Below, piece after piece: positions 17,810 through 25,504 of a stretch of DNA of 64,000 bases. Each line of letters opens with the position of its first letter. The stretch's first letter is position 1. Source of the stretch: UBA6265 sp964526965 (GTDB lineage Bacteria; Chloroflexota; Chloroflexia; Thermomicrobiales; UBA6265); contig CAZGML010000005.1 in NCBI GenBank assembly GCA_964526965.1, positions 47,832 through 111,831 of the forward strand. Reading direction: 5' to 3'. The notes beneath the pieces were generated by a model. The model saw only the letters and a list, made by a program, of their open reading frames with translations. It was not told the DNA's origin and did not search any database. Made by a program: the position numbers and the translations under genes.

Positions 17810-19048
17810 ATGGGTTGGTCGCGACTTCTTCTTCTCATCGCAGTTCTCCTGTTCGCATCAATCACCTGGGATCTCGCGGTACTCGACCGGGTGATCGCGG
17901 CGATGGTGGTTGTGCTCATGCTCGCCTGGCTATGGAATCGACTGAGTCTGAGCGGAATCGGATTCGAGCGCCATTTGCAGAACGATCGGGTCAACGTGGG
18001 TGAACGGGTGGTGGAAGAAATCACGCTCACCAACCATTCGCGCATCCCCAAGTTATGGATAGAAGTTGTTGACGGAAGCAGTCTGCCTGGTCATATGGCT
18101 GGCAGGGTGGTTTCGCTGAGTGGAAAGAGTTCCGTCACGTGGCAGGTTGAGACGATTGCTGTGAGACGAGGCAGGTACAAGCTGGGACCGATCCGCATCG
18201 CGGCCGGGGATCCGATTGGATTGTTCAACTCGCAAGAACTCCTGCCCGTATCGCACAACTTGATGGTCTATCCGGCCCACGTAGACGTCAGCGGTATTCA
18301 GTTGCCAACGGCGCGACTGGACGGCGGATTCGTCGCCCCGAGGATGTCGATGCCGAGTTCGGCCACGTTCAACACCATTCGCGAATATCGTCCGGGAGAC
18401 CCAATGAACCGGATTGCGTGGCGTGCGACGGCTCATCGTGGCTCGATGATGGTGAAAGAGTTTGATCCTGACCCAACCGCTGACATCTGGATACTGCTGG
18501 ATTTGAACGACGATGGTCAGTTCGATTTACACCATCGCGAGAAGATCCCCGGTGCGTACCGACACCTGAACACCACAGTGGAATATATCGTTTCGATTGG
18601 CGCATCGCTGGCAACAGAACAACTAAAACTGGGCAAGAAAGTGGGCCTTATCCTGAATCGGCGAAACCCCATTCGACTGGAGCCGGATAACTCTGAGCGA
18701 CAGTGGTTCCGCATCTCAGAGACTCTCGCTGTGGTGACCAGCTCGGGCTCGCGTTCGATTACGGAGTCCATTACGGCGGACCATCAACGGTTCACCCGCA
18801 ACAGCGGATTGGTGGTTGTAACGGCCGACCCTCGCTCCGATTGGGTTGCTGCTGGTGCATCGCTGGTGGAGCGGCTCGTACCTGTCACCGCAGTTGTGGT
18901 GGATGCCGGCGGAGAAGGGCAGGATGATATCGGTCCGCTCCTGCATCGCCTTGCCTCTGCCCGAGTACACGCTCACCGATACCCCACGCACACGGCCCCG
19001 ACTCATACAACTCCGGATGTACCATTGATTCATGAACATGTCAGCTGA
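17810..19048 (+). CDS. DUF58 domain membrane protein
   Basis: 412 residues. Two hydrophobic helices at the N-terminus (~5-22 and 24-44) are followed by a beta-rich region and the DUF58 core with RPGDPMNRIAWRATA and VKEFDPDPTADIWILLDLND, the family hallmark, which resembles a von Willebrand A-type fold. It starts two bases after the moxR stop and overlaps the next gene by 17 bases, so the three are one operon. Families in this trio are thought to form a membrane-associated complex; the molecular role is not established. Confidence 0.92.
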   Translation: MGWSRLLLLIAVLLFASITWDLAVLDRVIAAMVVVLMLAWLWNRLSLSGIGFERHLQNDRVNVGERVVEEITLTNHSRIPKLWIEVVDGSSLPGHMAGRVVSLSGKSSVTWQVETIAVRRGRYKLGPIRIAAGDPIGLFNSQELLPVSHNLMVYPAHVDVSGIQLPTARLDGGFVAPRMSMPSSATFNTIREYRPGDPMNRIAWRATAHRGSMMVKEFDPDPTADIWILLDLNDDGQFDLHHREKIPGAYRHLNTTVEYIVSIGASLATEQLKLGKKVGLILNRRNPIRLEPDNSERQWFRISETLAVVTSSGSRSITESITADHQRFTRNSGLVVVTADPRSDWVAAGASLVERLVPVTAVVVDAGGEGQDDIGPLLHRLASARVHAHRYPTHTAPTHTTPDVPLIHEHVS

Positions 19049-21650
19049 CCGTACGCTCGGAACAACCGATACGAAGATGCTCGATCCCGATCGCCTGCTG
19101 GGCTGGTTGGTTTTCGCGCTGATGGTGTTTCTGGTTACGCTGTCCGGATTCGCGGTCTCACAGGGCTGGGATGGTCACAATGTCTGGCGGTTCACGCTCG
19201 TTGCTTTTGTGGCCGGAGTTGTTTCAGGGCTGCTGGCGAAGAGCAGGGTGCTGGATGGCTTTGCGATCGTGATATCTATCGCCACAGGTGTAGCGTTTGT
19301 CTGGACGATCATCGCAGCATTCGGTGGCCACCTTGAGGGAAGCTTCTGGGAGCAACTGCGCGGCTATCCCGAGCCCGTTATTGAAGCTCTGTTTCGGGAC
19401 CAGATTACCGGTGCGAATCGCGAACTAACGGCAGATACCCTTCTTTCCCTCACAATCTGGATGAGCGCCTGGATCGGGATGTGGTTGCTGGTGCGCGTTG
19501 GTTTCGTTGCCATGGCTCTGTTAGCACCGGCGATTCTTATCCTCGCCAACCAGCACTTCGCCAGCGGTGTCGACGGCTGGATCATTATCGCAATGATCGG
19601 GCTAAGTCTTCTGGTCGCCGTTCTACAACGATACGCGTCGAAACGACGTGTGTGGAACTATCATCGAGTGCCGGTTTCCGATTCCATGGCGGGGAGGGCG
19701 TTGCTGACCGGTTTGGCAATCGCTGTCGTTGTTTCTTCTACCATTATGGTGTCGCCAGAAGCGTGGTCTCAAACCGTGCTGCAGCCGATGATTGAACGTA
19801 CCGTCAACCGGCTGGAGTCAGCCCGAACCGATGCACAGTTTTGGTTCGACGACCTTGTTGGCACCAACTCAGCTGACCCAGCCGGGGGAAGCTACTCCGA
19901 CTTCTCGGATGGATTCGAGATCGGCGGACCGCTCACTCTGACCGATGAGCCGCAGGTGCTGGTCCAGACCGATGTAAACTCCGCTCCGTATCTGAAAGCC
20001 CGTTCATACGATGAATATACTGGCCGGGGCTGGACCTCAAATTCTGGTGCAACTGATGAAACCCCGGAAACAATGGTTCAAGCGCAGGAGCTCCGCTACA
20101 ACCCCGGGTGGGAGGTCGCGCTCTCGAATGATGCCCGTAGCGAACGTGAATCCGTGACCCTCAACGTCTCTCCGCTTACGCCGGACGTCGACACTGTGCT
20201 ATCTGTGGATTCGTTTCTGTCGGCAGATATGCAGACGGTAGTGCGCATGGGCTGGACGTCTGTCACAGAAATGCCGTTGACCTTAAGCGTTGAAACACTG
20301 AACCAGCTACCGCCAGACGTTCAACGGCTTGGCAGCTTGCTGTTGCAATCCGAACTCACGGGAGGCGCGACGCCGTGGGGGCCGGCCGCCACCAGTGGCA
20401 CGATGCAGGCAGCGATTGACCAGGAAGTCGATGATCTCGCCCGGCGTGGAATGCAAGTGCAATGGACGGCAAGCAGCGAGGGAATCGTGGATACACTCTA
20501 CGTCACAGGCCAGTTGCCGGTATTCGATGACGTGGAAGCGGTGTTCCGTCACCAGCAGGCTGAATTGATGAATTCGGATTATCGGACCACCAGCCTTACC
20601 AGCACCGCGTCGCCGGATCAGCTTGCAGCCGCCGGCACCGATTATCCGGGCTGGGTAATCGAGCGCTATTTGAATAAGGGTGAGACTGCCACTGACCGGA
20701 CAATGCAATTGGCGGAGGACATCGTTGGCGACGAGACGAACCCGTATCAGCAATCCGTTCTGCTAGAGCAGTGGTTACGTGAGAATATCGGCTACGATGA
20801 ATCGGTCGATGCGCCCCCGGGCGATCAGGACCTCGTCGACTACGTCCTCTTTGATCATACCTACGGCTATTGCGAGCACTATGCGGCAGCCATGACAGTG
20901 ATGTTGCGTTCGCTCGGCGTGCCCTCCCGGGTTGCTGTCGGCTATGCGCCGGGTGAGTGGGACGAAGCTTCCGCCGCCTATCTTTATCGGCACAACAACG
21001 CCCATGCGTGGGTGGAGGTTTATTTCCCCGGTTACGGATGGGTACCATTTGAGCCAACTGCGAATCGTCCACTGGGTGAGTTTGACGTTGAGCCCGGTGA
21101 CTCCGATCTCGACCTAAACCAGCAAAGCTTGGAAGAAGCTCAGCCCACGGAACCACCGATTCCAACGGCGGACGTCGCAACTCCGGACCTTTCCACGGAC
21201 ACGTCTCAGGCAACACCCGAACCGACAGAGGAGAATGAACTCTCGCAACCTCCGGTAGTGCTCGAAGCCGATCAATCGAGCGGTCCTCCGCGATGGCTGT
21301 TGGTTTCTGGTGCCGTGGCCATGGTGACGGCTGTGCTCGCTGGCGGCATCTGGATGATGTGGAGCTGGTCGCTGCGTAACCTTGCACCGGCTGCCGGCTT
21401 CATGCGAAGGATTCAACGAGTCGGCTCCTGGCTTGGAATACGCTCGAATTCAACTACAACGCCGCGGGAATATGCGCGCAATTTCGAAAATACTGCGAGC
21501 GGCATTTCGGTACCGGTGAAGCGCATCACGCGTGCGTACGAGATTGAGACGTTTGGTCCTCGTGATGCCCGTGATCAGGTGATAGCTGAGGCGAGAAGCG
21601 CCTGGAACGAAATTAAGCGGAATTGGTTCAGGCTTCTGCGCCGAAGGTAG
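19032..21650 (+). CDS. TgpA-like membrane transglutaminase
   Basis: 872 residues. Roughly seven transmembrane helices (~18-240) are followed by a large extracytoplasmic region containing a transglutaminase-like core. The catalytic Cys614 lies in YGYCEHYAAAMTVMLRSLG, His658 in NAHAWVEVYFPGYGW and the acidic residue Glu674 in VPFEPTA. A Pro/Glu/Thr-rich linker, another transmembrane helix (~755-778) and a cytoplasmic DUF4129-like tail complete it. It probably cross-links or hydrolyses peptides at the cell surface. The start overlaps DUF58; a second ATG two codons on is possible. Confidence 0.9.
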   Translation: MNMSADRTLGTTDTKMLDPDRLLGWLVFALMVFLVTLSGFAVSQGWDGHNVWRFTLVAFVAGVVSGLLAKSRVLDGFAIVISIATGVAFVWTIIAAFGGHLEGSFWEQLRGYPEPVIEALFRDQITGANRELTADTLLSLTIWMSAWIGMWLLVRVGFVAMALLAPAILILANQHFASGVDGWIIIAMIGLSLLVAVLQRYASKRRVWNYHRVPVSDSMAGRALLTGLAIAVVVSSTIMVSPEAWSQTVLQPMIERTVNRLESARTDAQFWFDDLVGTNSADPAGGSYSDFSDGFEIGGPLTLTDEPQVLVQTDVNSAPYLKARSYDEYTGRGWTSNSGATDETPETMVQAQELRYNPGWEVALSNDARSERESVTLNVSPLTPDVDTVLSVDSFLSADMQTVVRMGWTSVTEMPLTLSVETLNQLPPDVQRLGSLLLQSELTGGATPWGPAATSGTMQAAIDQEVDDLARRGMQVQWTASSEGIVDTLYVTGQLPVFDDVEAVFRHQQAELMNSDYRTTSLTSTASPDQLAAAGTDYPGWVIERYLNKGETATDRTMQLAEDIVGDETNPYQQSVLLEQWLRENIGYDESVDAPPGDQDLVDYVLFDHTYGYCEHYAAAMTVMLRSLGVPSRVAVGYAPGEWDEASAAYLYRHNNAHAWVEVYFPGYGWVPFEPTANRPLGEFDVEPGDSDLDLNQQSLEEAQPTEPPIPTADVATPDLSTDTSQATPEPTEENELSQPPVVLEADQSSGPPRWLLVSGAVAMVTAVLAGGIWMMWSWSLRNLAPAAGFMRRIQRVGSWLGIRSNSTTTPREYARNFENTASGISVPVKRITRAYEIETFGPRDARDQVIAEARSAWNEIKRNWFRLLRRR

Positions 21651-21658
21651 GGAGAAAT

Positions 21659-22561
21659 ATGGGTGGGTTGCTTGTTGTTGGCGCGATAAATACCGACCTG
21701 ATCGCTTTCGTTGAGCGTGCTCCGCTCGCGGGTGAGACTGTGGCCGGAGGACACTTTGAACAGCACGGCGGCGGAAAAGCCGCCAACCAGGCCGTGGCTG
21801 CCGCTCGATCCGGTGCAGATGTTGCGCTGTTGAGTGCGGTTGGTGAGGACGATTTCGGACGTACCCGGCTGCAGGAACTTCAGGCTGAAGGCATTGATAC
21901 CGGGAGCATCGCGACTATTCCTAAGGTTGCATCGGGCGTAGCAGTAATCATCGTTGAACCAACGGGTGAAAATCGCATTTGTGATTTGCCAGGTGCGCGG
22001 GAGCAAATGACGCCGGAACAATGCCTCAAGGCCTATGAGCTGGCCAAACCGGATGCGATTCTATCTGCGAATGAACTTTCGTTCCTTTGTCATCAGGCGT
22101 TGTTTCAGCGTGCACGGCAAGACAATGTGCCCGTCTGGTTCAATGTGGCGCCTTTCTCCGATGCTGCTCGCGAACTCGTTCCCCTGGTGGATACGTTGAT
22201 CGTAAATCGTGGCGAGGCAGAAGATGTTCTGAATGTGCGTGGCCAGGATCAGTCGATTGATCAACTGGCTGAGGGCCTGCGCGCCCTCGGAGTGAATCGC
22301 GTCGTCATCACGCTTGGTGCAGATGGAGTGCGCGGATTCGACGCGAACAATGATTACACCATCCAGGCAGAGCCCGTCACGGCTGTCGATTCGACCGGTG
22401 CCGGCGATACGTTCAGCGGCGCGTGGACAGCAGAGATGATGCGAGGGGCATCTTTCGACACCGCCATGCAGTACGCCAACCGGGCAGCGGCGATTTCGGT
22501 GACCAGGCGAGGAGCGCAGAGTTCGATTCCCCGCCGGGATGAGATCGAGGCCAAAAGCTGA
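21659..22561 (+). CDS. rbsK: Ribokinase (PfkB family sugar kinase)
   Basis: 300 residues. The PfkB fold has the first signature GGKAANQAVAAARSGADVALLSAVGEDDFG and the second DSTGAGDTFSGAW, with the catalytic Asp in GAGD. The N-terminal VVGAINTDLI and the spacing fit ribokinase best, so it probably phosphorylates D-ribose, but other sugars or nucleosides are possible. GGGAG five bases upstream supports ATG 21659; the in-frame start at 21623 lies inside the previous gene. A hairpin terminator follows within ten bases. Confidence 0.88.
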   Translation: MGGLLVVGAINTDLIAFVERAPLAGETVAGGHFEQHGGGKAANQAVAAARSGADVALLSAVGEDDFGRTRLQELQAEGIDTGSIATIPKVASGVAVIIVEPTGENRICDLPGAREQMTPEQCLKAYELAKPDAILSANELSFLCHQALFQRARQDNVPVWFNVAPFSDAARELVPLVDTLIVNRGEAEDVLNVRGQDQSIDQLAEGLRALGVNRVVITLGADGVRGFDANNDYTIQAEPVTAVDSTGAGDTFSGAWTAEMMRGASFDTAMQYANRAAAISVTRRGAQSSIPRRDEIEAKS

Positions 22562-22570
22562 AAAGCACGA

Positions 22571-22595
22571 AACCCCGGGCTGAAAGCCCGGGGTT
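22571..22595. terminator. Bidirectional terminator between rbsK and tRNA-Ser(GGA)
   Basis: A perfect 11-bp stem (AACCCCGGGCT / AGCCCGGGGTT) with a GAA loop. The T-rich flank is clearer on the minus strand (TTTCGTGCTTTT), so it would terminate the tRNA transcript as well as rbsK. Confidence 0.75.
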
Positions 22596-22601
22596 AATGT
22601 T

Positions 22602-22693
22602 TGGCGGAGGGGGAGGGATTCGAACCCTCGAAGGGTTTTACCCCTTACACGATTTCCAATCGTGCGCACTAGGCCAGACTATGCGACCCCTCC
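22602..22693 (-). tRNA. tRNA-Ser(GGA), CCA encoded
   Basis: A seven-base acceptor GGAGGGG/CCCCTCC, discriminator G and genomic CCA. The anticodon arm CACGA-TTGGAAA-TCGTG gives anticodon GGA. There is a long class II variable arm and a T arm GAGGG-TTCGAAT-CCCTC. It reads UCC/UCU codons. Confidence 0.95.
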
Positions 22694-22726
22694 ATGCGCC
22701 AATGAATGATACCGCAATAATCGCGG

Positions 22727-22813
22727 CGGAGAGGGCGGGATTCGAACCCGCGGCGGCTTTCACACCGCACTGCTTTTCGAGAGCAGCACCATAAACCACT
22801 CGGACACCTCTCC
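22727..22813 (-). tRNA. tRNA-Ser(CGA), CCA not encoded
   Basis: The acceptor is GGAGAGG/CCTCTCC with discriminator G. The anticodon arm CTGCT-CTCGAAA-AGCAG gives anticodon CGA (codon UCG). It has a long variable arm and a T arm GCGGG-TTCGAAT-CCCGC. The 3' flank reads CCG rather than CCA, so the CCA end must be added enzymatically, unlike the other tRNAs here. Confidence 0.94.
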
Positions 22814-22871
22814 GCGCGAGATTGTACCAGTTTGGCAGGGCGTTGTCACAAAAAGCCTCCTGTTGTATGCG

Positions 22872-23468
22872 CTATTGCGGCCGGGCAGTGTACCGATTGA
22901 TACCGACTTTTGTGTTCTCCAGCGAGTCGCCGAGGTCCGCCAGGATTGGCAGGCGCGCCATCGTATCTGCACCGGGCGGCAACATGATTTCCGCCTGGCG
23001 TTGCGCCATTGCTCTGGCGAGTTGCTCAACAATGCGTACTGCCCGCTCATGGCCGGTGGCGAGGTAGGGATCAATCACGATCAGGTGCACCAATGTGGTA
23101 TCCACGGAGAGTAGAACCGCTCCTCGGGCGGGATCCTGTGATTGGTTCGCTGTCACCCAGATGGTGGCGAGTTCGCCAATCAGGTCATCACGCTCACTGA
23201 GATTTCCGAACCGGTCTACTGGAGCGTCTGTCAGGCGGATAAGCGCCCGCGCATCCCCACGCACTTCTCCCAATAAAGCCACTATGACGTCGTATCGAGA
23301 CTGCGCCAGAAGTTCGTGATCGAAGACGATCGCCCAGCAATGGAGCATCACACGTTCCCCGCTGGATATCAGGTCGCCGTGTATTTCCCGATATTCTGCA
23401 CGAGACGCACCCTGCGCAGGATCGAATGCAATTTGCGATGACTGACGGAGCAAATGAGAAAGCGACAT
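22872..23468 (-). CDS. Uncharacterised protein
   Basis: 198 residues from ATG 23468, which has AGGAG eight bases upstream; an ATG six codons earlier lacks one. I recognise no family. There is no signal peptide or clear transmembrane helix. The middle has mixed beta/alpha character (VMLHCWAIVFDHELLAQ, GAVLLSVDTTLVHLIVIDP), ending in a helix rich in Ala/Gln (RIVEQLARAMAQRQAEIMLPPG). It stands alone between tRNA-Ser(CGA) and the LD-carboxypeptidase gene, all on the minus strand. No function can be assigned. Confidence 0.75.
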   Translation of the reverse strand: MSLSHLLRQSSQIAFDPAQGASRAEYREIHGDLISSGERVMLHCWAIVFDHELLAQSRYDVIVALLGEVRGDARALIRLTDAPVDRFGNLSERDDLIGELATIWVTANQSQDPARGAVLLSVDTTLVHLIVIDPYLATGHERAVRIVEQLARAMAQRQAEIMLPPGADTMARLPILADLGDSLENTKVGINRYTARPQ

Positions 23469-23528
23469 AATGAGCGCTCCTTTCAAGGGAGCCTCAGTAT
23501 ACCGGAGCGACTACCGGTATTTCTCGTG

Positions 23529-24563
23529 TCAGGTGGTGGTTGCTACATAAGGCTCGTCAATCGTCACCGTTGTATTTGGTCCATCAATGGTTGCTTGCAC
23601 ACCTAGCGGCATGGTGATCATTGGGGTGGTGTGCCCGAAATCCATGTTGGCAACCACGGGGAAGGAGTAGGGAGCAGTCCGTTCCGTGAGGTACTGCAGG
23701 AATCGTCCGTGTTGCACCCTGTCGAAACCGTACGGACGAGCCACAAGCAGCCCCGCGATTTCATCGAGGACACCCATGCGGGCATAGTCCCCGAACATGA
23801 TGTCGAACTCTTCCGGGCTGGAACATTCTTCACTTGTTTCGATGCACAGAATGGCACCGGAGAAATCTGGCCACCATTTGGTGCCACGCAGATGCTGGAA
23901 TACCTCAAGGCATCCGCCAATCGTTTTGCCGGTCGCACTACTGCTCCGAATCCATTTCCAGCCCGAATTCGGGTGCCTGGTTCGTGATCGTTGGGTGTCT
24001 TCACCGGACTCCCAGTCCAGGAACTCATCGGTCCACCAGGTTGGGCTTTTAATTGGGCCGAGCGGCTCGGTTGAGGTCATGAGGTGCAATGCCGTCTGTA
24101 GCGCCTCTGTGGGCATTTCAGGGTGCTCTGCCCAGTCCGTGAGGAGTCCTGGGCCGTACAACGTCGCGAGGTGACACTCTACCCTGAAGGCGGTATGCAG
24201 GATCGTGTTATCCGAGAACCCCATGAAGATCTTCGGATTCGCCCGGACGAGATCGAAATCGATATGAGGCAGGAGATCAGCGGCGTGTGTACCGCCAATG
24301 GTCGCGATCACCATCTTTACACCTGGATCGGCAAACGCTGCGTGGAGATCATGGATGCGTTCATCGACCGTGCCAGAGACATGACCCCGGTTGCCGAATG
24401 CATGGTCACCAATTTCAACTCGAAAGCCAAGCGATTCCAACATCGCCACACCACGCAGGGCTCGCGGTACAAACGTCTCGCCGCCGAACCAACTCGGGCT
24501 AATCACCCGAATCGTGTCGCCTCGTTGAAGTGGGGCTGGATGCAGGATGTGAGACTGAACCAT
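23529..24563 (-). CDS. LD-carboxypeptidase-like protein (peptidase family S66)
   Basis: 344 residues. S66 peptidases cleave the L-Lys/D-Ala type bond of murein tetrapeptides or related substrates such as microcin C7. The nucleophile serine is in FMGFSDNTILH. The N-terminal block GDTIRVISPSWFGG and the ATIGGTHAADLLPHID segment are typical. The Glu and His of the triad are expected in the C-terminal half (ILCIETSE and DFGHTTPM). ATG 24563 has GGGAGG nine bases upstream. Longer in-frame reading runs through the neighbouring tRNA-Arg and is spurious. Substrate unknown. Confidence 0.9.
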   Translation of the reverse strand: MVQSHILHPAPLQRGDTIRVISPSWFGGETFVPRALRGVAMLESLGFRVEIGDHAFGNRGHVSGTVDERIHDLHAAFADPGVKMVIATIGGTHAADLLPHIDFDLVRANPKIFMGFSDNTILHTAFRVECHLATLYGPGLLTDWAEHPEMPTEALQTALHLMTSTEPLGPIKSPTWWTDEFLDWESGEDTQRSRTRHPNSGWKWIRSSSATGKTIGGCLEVFQHLRGTKWWPDFSGAILCIETSEECSSPEEFDIMFGDYARMGVLDEIAGLLVARPYGFDRVQHGRFLQYLTERTAPYSFPVVANMDFGHTTPMITMPLGVQATIDGPNTTVTIDEPYVATTT

Positions 24564-24635
24564 CTGATTCGACCTCCCGTTGGACAATTCCCATCTCGAA
24601 TTGGGCGCGTGGGTAAGGAATGGCTGCTTAATCAC

Positions 24636-24662
24636 AAAAACCGCCCTGATTGGGGCGGTTTT
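24636..24662 (-). terminator. Terminator after tRNA-Arg(GCG)
   Basis: The inverted repeat AAAACCGCCC / GGGCGGTTTT has a short loop. On the minus strand a T5 run follows. It lies 9 bases past the tRNA-Arg CCA end. Confidence 0.8.
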
Positions 24663-24670
24663 CGTTCGTG

Positions 24671-24746
24671 TGGTGTGCCCGGCAGGAATCGAACCTGCGA
24701 CCTTCTGGTCCGCAACCAGACGCTCTATCCCCTGAGCTACGGGCAC
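24671..24746 (-). tRNA. tRNA-Arg(GCG), CCA encoded
   Basis: A perfect cloverleaf: acceptor GTGCCCG/CGGGCAC, D stem GCTC/GAGC, anticodon stem TCTGG/CCAGA with loop TTGCGGA, T stem GCAGG/CCTGC, discriminator A, and genomic CCA. The anticodon is GCG (codons CGC/CGU). Most bacteria use ACG (inosine 34) for these codons, so this is unusual. G36-G37 fits TrmD methylation. Confidence 0.93.
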
Positions 24747-24822
24747 ATGAGGGTGCGAGCCACAGTATAGTCCGCATTCATAAGGAGTTGCAAACTCCTG
24801 GACACTTGTGGCCCGGCAACTG

Positions 24823-24915
24823 TGGCGGAGAGGGAGGGATTCGAACCCTCGATACAGCTTAACACTGCATACTCGCTTAGCAGGCGAGCGCCTTCAACCG
24901 CTCGGCCACCTCCCC
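24823..24915 (-). tRNA. tRNA-Ser(GCU), CCA encoded
   Basis: Acceptor GGGGAGG/CCTCTCC with one G-U wobble, discriminator G and genomic CCA. The anticodon arm CTCGC-CTGCTAA-GCGAG gives anticodon GCU (codons AGC/AGU). It has a long variable arm. It lies 76 bases upstream of tRNA-Arg(GCG) on the same strand, so the two may be co-transcribed. Confidence 0.95.
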
Positions 24916-25021
24916 AGTTGCCGGTGTAGTTTAGCAGATCAATCCACCAGCGTCGACGTTGTCTTCGCACACTTCGCTTACGCATATACGACGCCGCATC
25001 TCAGTCTGGAATGACTTGGGA

Positions 25022-25393
25022 CTACTTGCTTCGTCGCCTCACAAGCCATCCAGAAATCAATCCAAACTGCGCGAGAGCGTCCAGAAGATACACTCGAGAA
25101 ATTCGTCCGCGGGATACGTAGATGATGTCGACGGCAGCCAGGCTCGCGCTGGAGCCAATCGCCACCCCGGTGACCTCAGGAGTGATTCGATCTCGAGCAC
25201 CAGCCGCAGCGATAGCCGCGCCAATCACGCTGATAAGGGCTCCAACTGTTCGCACGAGCCAGCGGTCATGTTTCGGTCCAGTTATTGCCTCGAAAGAACG
25301 CATATGCACCACGGCCCAGATGCCCCCGACAAGGTTGTAAGCTGAATGCATACGCCAAATATTGTCGGAAGCTCGTAAGATTAGCTGGAGCAT
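25022..25393 (-). CDS. Small uncharacterised membrane protein
   Basis: 123 residues from ATG 25393, preceded by AAGGAAG six bases away. It has about three hydrophobic helices: one around YNLVGGIWAVVHM, one around TVGALISVIGAAIAAAG, and one around GVAIGSSASLAAVDIIYV. A conserved-looking FEAITGPKHDRWLVRT motif connects the first two. I recall similar short membrane proteins of unknown function but no family name. It lies just downstream of ilvD on the same strand with its own ribosome site. The longer in-frame reading up to 25498 lacks hydrophobic character and is rejected. Confidence 0.7.
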   Translation of the reverse strand: MLQLILRASDNIWRMHSAYNLVGGIWAVVHMRSFEAITGPKHDRWLVRTVGALISVIGAAIAAAGARDRITPEVTGVAIGSSASLAAVDIIYVSRGRISRVYLLDALAQFGLISGWLVRRRSK

Positions 25394-25504
25394 ATTGTTC
25401 TTCCTTTCTCGACGGAACGTTGACTTCCCATCTACTTTCCGACAGTCGGGGTTCGTCATTACATCAATTGTAATTTCTGAGCGCCAAGCTCCGGCCAATC
25501 GACC

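Noticed and set aside
24564..24746. N-terminal extension of the LD-carboxypeptidase frame (beginning MPVAQGIER)
   Set aside because: It reads through the tRNA-Arg gene and its terminator, a well-known spurious translation.
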